This document shows, in pieces, positions 8,730 through 16,375 of a stretch of 64,000 nucleotides of DNA. The notes under the pieces are model-generated. The model saw only the letters and a list, made by a program, of their open reading frames with translations. It was not told the origin of the DNA and did no database searches. Origin of the DNA: Methylobacterium sp. WL1 (GTDB lineage: Bacteria > Pseudomonadota > Alphaproteobacteria > Rhizobiales > Beijerinckiaceae); the NCBI RefSeq assembly GCF_008000895.1, contig NZ_CP042823.1, forward strand, positions 4,567,001 to 4,631,000, given 5' to 3'. Made by a program: the position numbers and the translations under genes. Every line of letters starts with the position of its first letter. Positions within the stretch are counted from its first letter, which is position 1.

Positions 8730-8804
8730 ATGCGCCCCGACCTGAAGTTCATCTCCGAGAACGGGAGCCGTGCCGGGATCTGGTTCTGACAGCGGAAGGG
8801 ATAA
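8730..8804 (+). pseudogene. Gene-end fragment, repeated at 45585-45658
   Basis: Reads DLKFISENGSRAGIWF, TGA, QRKG, TAA. The copy at 45585 reads SLEFIPENGGGAGVRVRERKG then stop. About three quarters of the bases agree. It appears to be the decayed 3' end of a duplicated gene of unknown function. Confidence 0.45.
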
Positions 8805-8859
8805 AATGGGCGCCGTCTTCGTTGGGGCCTCGACGAATTGCTCTGGTCAGGGACCAAGA

Positions 8860-9099
8860 ATGCGCAGCCTCATCCTCGCCGTCAGCGTCCTCGCTATCGC
8901 CGGTCCCGCCTCAGCGCAGGTGCCCAACCGCGGCAACGCGGACTTACAGACCAACTGCGCGGGTGACTCCCTCGCATTCTGTGCCGGCATCGATCCGAAC
9001 AGCCCGCAAATGGACGCCTGCTTCAAGAAGAATTTGAGCCGGATGTCTCCGAACTGCCGCCGAGCCACTGATGCCTACAAGGACGCCGGCGGTAAGTAG
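8860..9099 (+). CDS. Small secreted cysteine-rich protein (tandem copy 1)
   Basis: 79 residues from ATG 8860. Signal peptide MRSLILAVSVLAIAGPASAQ, then a compact domain with four cysteines: QTNCAGDSLAFCAGIDP, DACFKKNLSRMSPNC. This matches the cysteine-rich repeat pattern C-x-D...C...VxACLxxN...LSxxCRxA found in small periplasmic proteins of alphaproteobacteria. A tandem second copy follows at 9228. Function unknown; probably periplasmic with two disulfides. Confidence 0.75.
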   Translation: MRSLILAVSVLAIAGPASAQVPNRGNADLQTNCAGDSLAFCAGIDPNSPQMDACFKKNLSRMSPNCRRATDAYKDAGGK

Positions 9100-9227
9100 C
9101 TAATCTACCGTTCGGTCACAGCTCGAATACCGCGAAGGGTGCAAGCCTTAGCTTCGTAAGCGCAAAGGCTGGACCACCGAACCAAGCCTTTAGCGCATCA
9201 ACGAACTCCTTTGATTCGACATCCAAT

Positions 9228-9479
9228 ATGCGAAGCATCACCCCGGCATTCGGCCTCCTCGCCCTTACGGCTCCTGCTCTCGGGGCACTCGACGCATCTA
9301 CCTCAAAGCGTGGCAACAAGGATCTGAAGACGTACTGCTCGGGTGATACGGTCACTTTCTGCAGCGGCAATGATCCGGACAGTCCGGAGATGGACGCCTG
9401 CTTCAAGAAGAATGTGGACAATATTTCGGAAAACTGACGGCGTGCGATCACGGATTACAAAGGCGGTGGCGGCAAATAG
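9228..9479 (+). pseudogene. Tandem copy 2 of the cysteine-rich protein, with an in-frame TGA
   Basis: Same plan as 8860-9099: signal peptide, KTYCSGDTVTFCSGNDP, DACFKKNVDNISEN. At 9435-9437 a TGA stands exactly where copy 1 has TGC for its last Cys. Beyond it the frame continues RRAITDYKGGGGK to TAG at 9479, matching copy 1. The nonsense change removes one cysteine and 13 tail residues; the product ending at 9437 might still be made. Confidence 0.7.
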
Positions 9480-9641
9480 CATCGGCGTCGTCTTTGAGTT
9501 AGAGCCGCGGCAATCAAGACGCAGCCAAGTAGTACAGCACCTGACCATTCCCATTCTCGGATCGTCACCGGTGCTCGCAGTAACACCTGCGCTAACCAGA
9601 AACTGGCAATCTATAGGAACGTCGGTGGGATAGACGACCTC

Positions 9642-9675
9642 CCCCGCTCGCCCGTGATCAGATCGGGCGGCGGGG
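9642..9675. terminator. Strong GC hairpin, dispersed terminator-like element
   Basis: CCCCGCTCGCCCG pairs with CGGGCGGCGGGG (one bulge) around loop TGATCAGAT. A near-identical element is at 50316-50349. No T-run; position after a gene end and recurrence suggest a terminator or a small palindromic repeat. Confidence 0.5.
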
Positions 9676-9768
9676 CCGAGCCGGTTCTCAGCCCAGATCA
9701 AGCAATCCCGCTTCTGGCCTGCTGGAACAGCCCTGAAACTCTGTCGCCCCGCTGACCGTAGGGGGTGA

Positions 9769-9978
9769 ATGGCTCTCAAGGTGTCAGCATTCGGCCAAAT
9801 CTTGCGATCCCACCGCGTCAAGGTAGTGCCTTGCACCGCTCAGCCGGGCTGCTTCCGATGGATCATTACCTCGGCTGACGGCCAACGGTCGGAACAATCG
9901 TCCTACTCCTACGCAACGGTCGCTGGCGCGCGAGCGGTCGGCAATATGCGGCTGCGTGAGCTGGTCGCAAAGACCTGA
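9769..9978 (+). CDS. Small hypothetical protein, paralogue of 8551-8706
   Basis: 69 residues. Core PGCFRWIITSADGQRSEQSS followed by YATVAGARAVGNMRLREL. The core is shared with the 51-residue product at 8551; this copy has 18 extra N-terminal residues. Probably a soluble beta-beta-alpha protein. Function unknown. Confidence 0.6.
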   Translation: MALKVSAFGQILRSHRVKVVPCTAQPGCFRWIITSADGQRSEQSSYSYATVAGARAVGNMRLRELVAKT

Positions 9979-10006
9979 CACACCCACAAATCTCAGAAAG
10001 CGCGTC

Positions 10007-10718
10007 ATGAACGGCGGCATCTACGACCCCGCTTCGGATCCCGACCTACGCGCGGCCGAGTACGTGCTCGGCACCCTCGACCCGGAGGAGCGAGCGGCGA
10101 TGGCGCGCACGCTCGCCACCGATACTGCCGCGGCGGCTTTGGTACAGGCCTGGGAGCGGCGGTTCTCGCCATTGTTCGGCGCCATCCCGCCGGTGATGCC
10201 GTCACCGCGGGTACGGGCGGCGCTGCTGCGGGCGCTCTCGGCCCGGCTCGGCGGATCGACCGCTCCGCTGGTCGGCGATCCCCTCACCCATCTGCGGCGG
10301 CAGGTCCGGCGCTGGCGCATCGCCACCGCGGGGCCGGGCTGCTGGCGGCCGGGCTGGCGCTGTTCGTGGCGATGGGCCTGCGACCGGAGCCGGAGGGCGG
10401 CCCGCTACCTCGCGGTGGTCCAGGGCGGCGGCGCGCTCCCCAGCGCTGATCGTGCGCGTCGACACCCGCACCGGCACCGCCCAGGTCCGGCCGGTCGGGG
10501 CCGAGGCGCCCGCGGGCCGGAGCCTGGAGCTGTGGTATGTCGGCGCCGAGGGCCCGAAGCCGCTTGGCCTCGTCGGGGGCGGTGCGACCCGGGTGACCCT
10601 GCCGCAGGGCGCCTCGCCGGACGCGGTGCTGGCAGTGTCGGTGGAGCCGCAGGGCGGCTCGCCGAGCGGCCAGCCCACTGGACCGGTCGTCTTTACCGGC
10701 AAGCTGATCGCCGAGTAA
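10007..10718 (+). pseudogene. Anti-sigma factor of the RskA type, broken by several frameshifts
   Basis: The N-terminus (AAEYVLGTLDPEERAAMART) is the typical anti-sigma domain of RskA-like proteins. The C-terminal part in another frame (RVDTRTGTAQVRPVG...LELWYVGAEGPKPLGLV) is the extracytoplasmic RskA domain. Between 10330 and 10445 at least three indels, at a G run, a C run and CCCC, are needed to join them through the expected transmembrane helix (LLAAGLALFVAMGL). No ECF sigma gene lies upstream. The fasciclin gene that often accompanies this module is next door. Indel clustering in homopolymers makes sequence error a real alternative. Confidence 0.75.
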
Positions 10719-10763
10719 GCGTAGGTCGAGGCGGCGCAGTCAGAACCGCGCCGCCAAGCATCA

Positions 10764-11339
10764 TCACGGCATCAGCACGCCGTTGACGACGTGGATCACG
10801 CCGTTCGACTGCATCACGTTCGGGATCGTCACCGGAACGGTGTTGCCCTTCACGTCGGTGATGTAGATCTTCTTGCCCTGCGCCGAGACGCCGAGCGGCT
10901 CACCCTCGACAGTTGTGAGTTGGTTCTGCCCGCTGCCCTTCTTGGCCAACGCCATCAGATCCTTGGCGGTGTAGACGCCCGGGACCACGTGGTAGGTCAG
11001 GATCTTGGTCAGCGTCGGCTTGTTCTGCGGCTGCACCAGGTTCTCGACGGTGCCCGCCGGCAGCTTGGCGAAGGCGGCGTTGGTCGGCGCGAACACCGTG
11101 AACGGGCCGGGCCCGTTCAGCGTCTCGACGAGGCCGGCGGCCTTCACGGCGGCGACCAGGGTGGTGTGGTCCTTGGAGTTGACCGCGTTCTCGACGATCG
11201 TCTTGCTGGCATACATCGGCGCGCCGCCGACCATCGGGTTCTTGGCGTAGGCCGCGCCGGTCACGCCCAGGCCGAGGGCGAGGGCGAGGGTCAGAGCGAA
11301 CGTCTGGGCGACGCGGCGGCCAGTGTTGGCGTTAGACAT
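10764..11339 (-). CDS. Secreted fasciclin (FAS1) domain protein
   Basis: 191 residues from the second of two adjacent ATG codons (11342 or 11339), with AAGGAA upstream giving better spacing to the second. A signal peptide (RRVAQTFALTLALALGLGV) is followed by one FAS1 domain with the H1 motif TVFAPTNAAFAKLP, the ILTYHVVPGVYTAKDL box and the terminal GVIHVVNGVLMP. FAS1 proteins are cell-surface or periplasmic adhesion/ligand modules. It is convergent with the anti-sigma remnant, a common pairing in this lineage. Confidence 0.9.
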   Translation of the reverse strand: MSNANTGRRVAQTFALTLALALGLGVTGAAYAKNPMVGGAPMYASKTIVENAVNSKDHTTLVAAVKAAGLVETLNGPGPFTVFAPTNAAFAKLPAGTVENLVQPQNKPTLTKILTYHVVPGVYTAKDLMALAKKGSGQNQLTTVEGEPLGVSAQGKKIYITDVKGNTVPVTIPNVMQSNGVIHVVNGVLMP

Positions 11340-11507
11340 CATGTTTCCTTCCATTGCCCCCTTCGGTGAGGGAGATGGCGCCTGATACGAGGCCCCCTGC
11401 GGAAAGGTTTCGGATCGTAGACCGTCCGGCCTCATCACTGATCAGCGAGCGTGATTGGAGCAGTTCTGCTGGGACCGGCTTGAACCGTATCGTAGCCCCC
11501 GCCTCGA

Positions 11508-11618
11508 TCACGGAAGGCGCCCGATCCCTCGGGCCACGGCGATGATGCTTGCTAACACGAGGACTACAGCAGCGATCGCCAGTTTGATGCGCACCAACAC
11601 CAAGCCCAGCCTCTTCAT
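11508..11618 (-). CDS. 36-residue single-pass membrane protein
   Basis: A basic N-terminus (MKRLGLVLVRIK) leads into one hydrophobic helix and a GIGRLP end. The 36-residue product at 13171-13281 has the same length and pattern (RxKLAxAA...VVxRGxxxL). Two independent matching copies support a real small gene. Confidence 0.5.
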   Translation of the reverse strand: MKRLGLVLVRIKLAIAAVVLVLASIIAVARGIGRLP

Positions 11619-11632
11619 CGCAGGCCAACCCG

Positions 11633-11866
11633 TCAAGTGTTCTCGTCCTGATCGCCCTCGACCGACACGTCCATTCCCTCCAGCGGGACGATCGGGGAGC
11701 TCTCCGCCAAGACCCGGATCATCTCGGAGCGATCTTCGAGCATCGTGGCCGGCGGCTCTCCCACCATCGCCTTCCAGCCCGCAATAAATCGGGGTCCCGG
11801 CATTCGAGCGAGAGAGTCCTCGGGCTGGGGAGCCGGCTCGGTCGGTAAGATGCGTTCCCTGCTCAT
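11633..11866 (-). CDS. Small acidic hypothetical protein
   Basis: 77 residues from ATG 11866. The segment MPGPRFIAGWKAMVGEPPAT followed by LEDRSEMIRVLAESSP reads as a conserved lineage-specific family, with an acidic tail ending EGDQDENT. No domain with known function. Upstream (11882-12061) a plus-strand frame ends FERTSSYQNRLGQEWGVSV...AKKAGAK, possibly the tail of a deleted gene. Confidence 0.55.
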   Translation of the reverse strand: MSRERILPTEPAPQPEDSLARMPGPRFIAGWKAMVGEPPATMLEDRSEMIRVLAESSPIVPLEGMDVSVEGDQDENT

Positions 11867-12061
11867 GGGCGCGGTACGCACGCTGCCCCAGGCATGTTTC
11901 GATGCGCTGTGGCCAGGGTAAAGACGGCGTTGCCTTGATTGGCGCCCCGGGTTCTGTTCGAGCGGACGTCGAGCTACCAGAACCGGCTGGGACAGGAATG
12001 GGGCGTGTCTGTCTGGGAGTTCGCCAAGAAGGCCGGGGCCAAGTAAGCAAGTCGATCCGGT

Positions 12062-12383
12062 TCAGAAGTTGGCGCAATGCGCAGCTACCCGCTCCGCGAG
12101 GCGCCCGGCAGTAAGGGGAGCCTCAGGGTGATCGAGCTTCAGCGCAGCCCTGGGCATCTCGGGAAACTCGGCCTCGTCCAGGTTCTGTACCAAGCCAAGG
12201 CCACCGTGCGCCGTGATTGCAAGAATGCCCGCGGCCCCATCGCTGTTCGCACCGCTGAGCACGATCCCGACCACGCGCGCCATAGGTTTCGGCGGCCGAG
12301 ATGAAAAACGGATCGGCGGCCGGGCGTGTAAAGTGGACCTCGATCCCCTGATCCAGCCAGATCGCGCCGAAGCCCAACCGCAT
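12062..12383 (-). pseudogene. CheB-type methylesterase remnant
   Basis: The parts HFTRPAADPFFISAAETYG and VVGIVLSGANSDGAAGIL...LAERVAAHC match the intact CheB protein at 55116-55673 closely, but they are in different frames; two bases are missing between tat-ggc-g and cgc-gtg. The N-terminal half with the catalytic Ser and His is absent. It is downstream of, and on the same strand as, the 2TM gene, unlike the intact copy, which is convergent to it. Confidence 0.75.
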
Positions 12384-12411
12384 ATGCGAGACGGTGGCCG
12401 AGGCTAGCTCG

Positions 12412-12612
12412 TCACTGCGTCTCGACCCACAGCAGCAGCAGCGCCGCCGTTACCATAAGCGTCCCGAACAGCAGGACCGTCAGGAAGTCGCGGCGCTGGA
12501 TAGCCCCTTCACCCAGCGCATCGTCGAGCATGACCGCTGCGGTTGAGCCTGCGGTCATCCCTGAGACCAACATGGCGGCGATCAGGATCCAGCCTGTCAG
12601 AGTGTAGGACAT
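12412..12612 (-). CDS. Small two-helix membrane protein, paralogue of 55675-55875
   Basis: 66 residues with two hydrophobic helices (LTGWILIAAMLVSGMTAGS; FLTVLLFGTLMVTAALLLLW) flanking a polar loop. The 55675 product has the same length, loop and end (FGTLLIVSTLLFLFVEGR). Both lie next to CheB-type genes. Inner-membrane protein, function unknown. Confidence 0.65.
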   Translation of the reverse strand: MSYTLTGWILIAAMLVSGMTAGSTAAVMLDDALGEGAIQRRDFLTVLLFGTLMVTAALLLLWVETQ

Positions 12613-12641
12613 AGGTGAATCACCGTAGCCAAGACCGTTAC

Positions 12642-12842
12642 CTACGCGGACGCGATCAGCATCCAATCGCGGGCCTTCGCCATGCGATCCTCGTCCGGGG
12701 TCAGCGGCATGTCGGTGATCACGCGGTTCACGATGTGACGCACGACGTTCTCATCCAGGCCGAGCCCGTGTGCGAAGACCCGTAGGGCCTGTATCAGGCG
12801 CTCCACGACAATCTGGTGATTTAGATCGATTTCGTCCTTCAC
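12642..12842 (-). CDS. Small acidic protein, paralogue of 56072-56350
   Basis: 66 residues. ALRVFAHGLGLDENVVRHIV and PDEDRMAKARDWMLIASA match FARGLGLNEAATRMIV and EDEQRLVEARNRMIAASA in the 56072 product. All helical, cytoplasmic, unknown. Three bases separate it from the upstream gene, so both are likely one transcript. Confidence 0.65.
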   Translation of the reverse strand: MKDEIDLNHQIVVERLIQALRVFAHGLGLDENVVRHIVNRVITDMPLTPDEDRMAKARDWMLIASA

Positions 12843-12845
12843 GGA

Positions 12846-13109
12846 TCATCCCTTCACCGGGTGCGCCAGCAGGATCGCGGATTTGACCGCGGCTCGCTTG
12901 CTACCGGCTTTGGCATTTGGCTCTTTGAGAACGGCTGATGCGTGGCGATCCGCTCGCACAGTCGCGGTGAGGTCAACGACGCAGCCTAGAGCCAGTTCGA
13001 ACAAACCGGTCTTGGGCGTCGCGAGTACGGCGTCGACCGCGGCGCTCACCTGCTCGGCAGTGACCTCTTTGGATTTCAAGAGGTCGGACACGGTCGGGGT
13101 GTTGGCCAT
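12846..13109 (-). CDS. Small hypothetical protein (TVSDL family)
   Basis: 87 residues starting MANTPTVSDLLKSKEVTAEQ and ending SAILLAHPVKG. The same plan ([18 protein letters not shown]...) occurs in 35764-36024, the first residues recur in 56072-56350, and a C-terminal remnant (SSLLVHPVKK) is at 53374. An N-terminal segment like the start of a helix-hairpin is followed by two helices. Function unknown. Confidence 0.65.
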   Translation of the reverse strand: MANTPTVSDLLKSKEVTAEQVSAAVDAVLATPKTGLFELALGCVVDLTATVRADRHASAVLKEPNAKAGSKRAAVKSAILLAHPVKG

Positions 13110-13170
13110 CCAGCAGAGGTATCGCGGCTACCCTACCCCGTCCATGAAGCGCGTTCGCGTAGAGCCTCGA

Positions 13171-13281
13171 TCAAAACAGATGCGCAACCCCACGCACCAC
13201 AACGACAAGGAATGCGGACAGCAACAGTATGGCGGCCGTCGCCAACTTGGCGCGGGGCAACCGAGAATTTTCCTCAACCAT
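13171..13281 (-). CDS. 36-residue single-pass membrane protein, copy 2
   Basis: MVEENSRLPRAKLATAAI then a hydrophobic helix and VVRGVAHLF. Same length and layout as 11508-11618. Supported mainly by that match. Confidence 0.45.
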   Translation of the reverse strand: MVEENSRLPRAKLATAAILLLSAFLVVVVRGVAHLF

Positions 13282-13309
13282 GAGCGGCTTAGCTAGGGCG
13301 CCCCGGCCA

Positions 13310-13350
13310 GGCGGCCATATCATCGCGGCTCCGCGCCTTGCGCTGCTAAG
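13310..13350. repeat. Partial copy of a dispersed palindromic repeat
   Basis: GGCGGCCATATCATC followed by a GC-rich arm, shared with 14366 and 57157. Only the hairpin part is recognisable here. Confidence 0.4.
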
Positions 13351-13539
13351 TCCGTCTAATCCCAGCTTAGACGGTCCGCTACTTCGAAGGCACACTACCG
13401 ACCGGATCAAGTTGTGTCAGGAACCGACTAGGAAGTGCGCCGTTGAACGGTCCCAGCGTGACCGTGATCGGGAAGCATATTGTCGCTGCCGAACACCTGT
13501 CGCCAGAGCGGTCCGCATATGAGCTTCCCGAGGTTAGTT

Positions 13540-14253
13540 ATGTTCAAATGCCACGCGATTACAGCAGCTCTGGTAATGTCTGTGTCGGCTCCGGCGCTGG
13601 CCCAGGGCTTCACAGAGTTCCGCGTCCGCTCCCTGGAGTCGAACGCCTACGAAATTCAGGCGGCCGAGATCGCGCTGTCGAAGACCCGCAACCCGGCGCT
13701 GCGTGCCTACGCCGAAGATGCCATCCGCGATCACCGGGCTGCCAACGCAGCCCTGGTTGGCGGTGAGCGGAACTACGATCGGTTACAGGGAGCCGAGGTT
13801 GGCGGCCCGGTGGGTGGCGTACTCGCGGCACCGCTCGCGGTGGCCGGCGGTGCGGTTGGCGCAGCGACTGGAGCAGCAGCTGGTGTGGTCGGCGGCACCC
13901 TATCGGGCGGCCCGGTCGGCGGTTTGGAGGGAGCGGGCGCCGGAGCTGCCCGCGGCGCACAGGTCGGGAGCGGCGTCGGACAGGGAGAGGTGGTAGATAC
14001 CGGTTCCACCGTCGCCGCACCGAGCCCCACTCAGCAGGCGATGCTAGCAGATCTATCTGCGACTCCAGCAGGCCCAGCCTTCGACAGCTTGTACGTCCAG
14101 CAGCAGTTACAGTCGCATCAGCAGGCGATCGCGATGACGCAGTCCTACTCGGCTTCGGGACCGAGCCCGGTGCTACGGACCTACGCGCAGCAAGCGCTAC
14201 CGGTCTATGAGAACCACTACCGTGCGGCCCAGCGGCTGCAACAGGGCATGTGA
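13540..14253 (+). CDS. DUF4142 protein with a glycine-rich insert
   Basis: 237 residues from ATG 13540 (AGG eight bases upstream). Signal peptide MFKCHAITAALVMSVSAPALA, then FRVRSLESNAYEIQAAEIAL...IRDHRAANAAL, the first half of a DUF4142 four-helix bundle. About 75 residues of Gly/Ala/Val repeats (GGPVGGVLAAPLAVAGGAVG) with two hydrophobic stretches come next. The second half (LYVQQQLQSHQQAIAMTQSY...YENHYRAAQRL) completes the bundle. DUF4142 proteins are periplasmic and ferritin-like in shape; the insert resembles a glycine-zipper membrane hairpin, so this one may be membrane-tethered. Function unknown. Confidence 0.8.
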   Translation: MFKCHAITAALVMSVSAPALAQGFTEFRVRSLESNAYEIQAAEIALSKTRNPALRAYAEDAIRDHRAANAALVGGERNYDRLQGAEVGGPVGGVLAAPLAVAGGAVGAATGAAAGVVGGTLSGGPVGGLEGAGAGAARGAQVGSGVGQGEVVDTGSTVAAPSPTQQAMLADLSATPAGPAFDSLYVQQQLQSHQQAIAMTQSYSASGPSPVLRTYAQQALPVYENHYRAAQRLQQGM

Positions 14254-14852
14254 GACCCGATGTAGCGGGTCATTCAGACCTTGCTGGTTTTGGGAGGCGA
14301 CGGGCACGGACCCGTCGCCTTTATCTATTTCCGACGTACACTGATCGGCTTGGCTCGCGACCGAACGGGCGGCCATATTATCATGGGTCGCCCGGCCTCG
14401 CACACAGCATGGGCGTGCCCGCAGCCGATTTTCCTGGAATGGGGACGGAGGCGGTCGCGAAGAAGAGACAGTGTGTCTTCAGCGCTCTCGCGCCGCGGTG
14501 TTTCATCGGGTCGAATGACCGATTGGACCGAGGGATCGAGCGATAAGGCGCTCTTATGCGAAACACCCCACGTGGCAGCCGTTGCGCTGAATGTCCTGTG
14601 TGGATGGCTCCCGCATTGCAAGCGGCGAATTGAGCTTCTGACGCGTTGGTCGGGTGCAGTCTTGTGTCCGGCCTGTTGATGCAGTCGTTCATGTGACCGC
14701 TGGCCCTGATGGTATCCGCGAGCTGGGTCCCACTCTGCTTTGCGGGCTATGATGCCCTGGACATTCAGCGGGGTGTCCCGGCTCCCGGTCTGACCGGTTC
14801 GCCATCAACTCTCGTCGTCCTCGCAACCTGGAAAAACCTCCGCGCCGTGCGG
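14254..14852. other. Intergenic region containing a dispersed repeat
   Basis: No gene supported. Most of it is the repeat described at 14366-14565; the remainder up to the IS110 gene is probably the end of that element. Confidence 0.5.
14366..14565. repeat. Dispersed 200-bp intergenic repeat, copy 1
   Basis: Shares with 57157-57357 a left hairpin (CGGGCG...CGCCCG around GCCATATTATCAT) and a right part with CTCTCGCGCCGCGGTGTTTC, CCGATTGGACCGA and the small hairpin ATAAGGCGCTCTTAT. Order and spacing are the same in both copies. No coding potential is shared. Confidence 0.65.
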
Positions 14853-15881
14853 TCAGGCGGCCGTGGCCGCGGGTGCGCGGTAGGTGCCGCCGCGGGTCAT
14901 GATCGCCCAGGCGACCCGCGCGGTGCGATTGGCGGCCGCAACGGTCACGACGCGCACCGGCTTGCGCTGGAGAAGGGCCGGCAGCCGCGAGTCGACCGAC
15001 GTCGGCGCGGCCTTCGCGCGCCGGACCAGAGAAGTCATGCCGACTACGAGCAGGCGGCGCAGGTAGCGGTCGCCCATGCGCGAGATCCGACCCAGGCGCT
15101 CCTTGCCGCCGCTACAGTTCTGCAGCGGTGTCAGTCCCAACGAGGCGGCGAACTGCCGACCGGGCAGGAAGCGCTCGGGCTCGCTCACCGAGGCGGCCAG
15201 CGCCGTTGCCGAGACGATACCGACACCGGGGATCGTCGCCAGGCGCTGCGACAGGTCGTTTTCCCGATGCCAAGCGAGCAACTCCTTCTCCAGGCGGGTG
15301 AGCTGGATCTGCAAGGCGCTGATCTGGTCGGCCAGCCCGGTCACCACGCGTTGCGCCAGTGGTGGCACCTCGGCTGCGTCTCCGGCCGAGAGCCGGGCTG
15401 CCAGTTCGAGCGCGTGCCGCAGGCCCCGCGCCATCTCGATCCCGAACTCGGCGAGCAGGCCGCGGATCATGTTCACCAACTGCGTGCGTTGCTTGACCAG
15501 CAGGTCGCGCGTCCGGTGCAGCGCCAGCGCCGCCTGCTGCTCGGTCGACTTCACCGGCACGAAGCGCATGCTCGGGCGCGTCACCGCCTCGCAGATGGCA
15601 GCGGCGTCGTTCGCATCGGTCTTACCGCGCTTCACATACGGCTTCACGTAAGCGGGCGGCATCAGCCGAACCTCATGGCCGAGCTTCGTCAGTTCCCAGG
15701 CCCAGTGATGGGACGTGCCGCACGCCTCTATGCCGACCAGGCATCGAGGCAGCTTGGCGAAGAACGGCACGACCTGCGCCCGCCGCAGCGCCTTGCGAAC
15801 GACGACGTGCCCAGCTGCATCAACGGCGTGAACCTGGAAAATGCTCTTGGCCAGATCGATGCCGACGGTGGTGATCTCCAT
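14853..15881 (-). CDS. IS110-family transposase
   Basis: 342 residues from ATG 15879-15881 (MEITTVGIDLAKSIFQVHAV). The N-terminal DEDD domain shows GIDLAK, GIEACG, YVKPYVKRGKTDANDAAAI; the C-terminal Transposase_20 domain shows LATIPGVGIVSATALAAS, FAASLGLTPLQ and GRISRMGDRYLRRLL. These mark an intact IS110-type recombinase, which uses a RuvC-like domain and usually leaves no target duplication. Element ends could not be set; the longer frame to 16067 lacks the family start. IS110 elements encode a bridge RNA in a flanking non-coding end, so 15882-16100 is the place to look. Confidence 0.93.
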   Translation of the reverse strand: MEITTVGIDLAKSIFQVHAVDAAGHVVVRKALRRAQVVPFFAKLPRCLVGIEACGTSHHWAWELTKLGHEVRLMPPAYVKPYVKRGKTDANDAAAICEAVTRPSMRFVPVKSTEQQAALALHRTRDLLVKQRTQLVNMIRGLLAEFGIEMARGLRHALELAARLSAGDAAEVPPLAQRVVTGLADQISALQIQLTRLEKELLAWHRENDLSQRLATIPGVGIVSATALAASVSEPERFLPGRQFAASLGLTPLQNCSGGKERLGRISRMGDRYLRRLLVVGMTSLVRRAKAAPTSVDSRLPALLQRKPVRVVTVAAANRTARVAWAIMTRGGTYRAPAATAA

Positions 15882-16375
15882 GGGGATGGCTCCTGCATCT
15901 GCGTGGCTGCTGCTTCGACAGCAACCACATCTTGGCACCGAGATGCCGTCAGTTGGAGCGGGAGCCATCCACCCCATCTGCTTTGGAGGAGCGGCCGAGA
16001 CACCTTGAATGACCGGGATGGGCGCAAAGCCGAACGACCGCTTTTGCGCCCATCGGCGATCCGGCATGGCGTAGTCTGGCCGAAAGCGGACTGGCTGGTT
16101 TCGGCTTCGCCATGTCCTTGAGCGGACATGGCAGCAGTCTCGCTTCCCGTATCCAAAGAAGACGTTTTGCCGACGTTTGAATAGCCGACATGGTTACCCG
16201 ACAGGATTTCAGTCGCGCTAACCAGTTTATCATATACGGCCCACGACCGTCGGGAAAACGATCGTTTTAACGACAACGTCGCGTTCTGCGTCGTGCCGGG
16301 GAGGCGAAACGCTCGCGGTGGCGTTGTATCCGGTGTGCCGTGAGCCTCGGCGCAGCGTCGAGGAGTTTACGCCGC
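15882..16375. other. Non-coding region between IS110 and the AI-2E-type gene
   Basis: Probably contains the IS110 left non-coding end and the promoter of the transporter. A perfect 14-bp palindrome AAAACGATCGTTTT lies at 16255-16268, a possible operator. AGGAG is at 16361-16365. Confidence 0.45.

Noticed and set aside
9435..9437. TGA at a Cys position as selenocysteine codon
   Set aside because: No selenoprotein homology, no recognisable insertion hairpin, and the tandem copy uses ordinary TGC; nonsense mutation is simpler.
14281..14679. 132-residue plus-strand open frame
   Set aside because: It overlaps the dispersed repeat, whose other copy has no open frame, so coding is unlikely.
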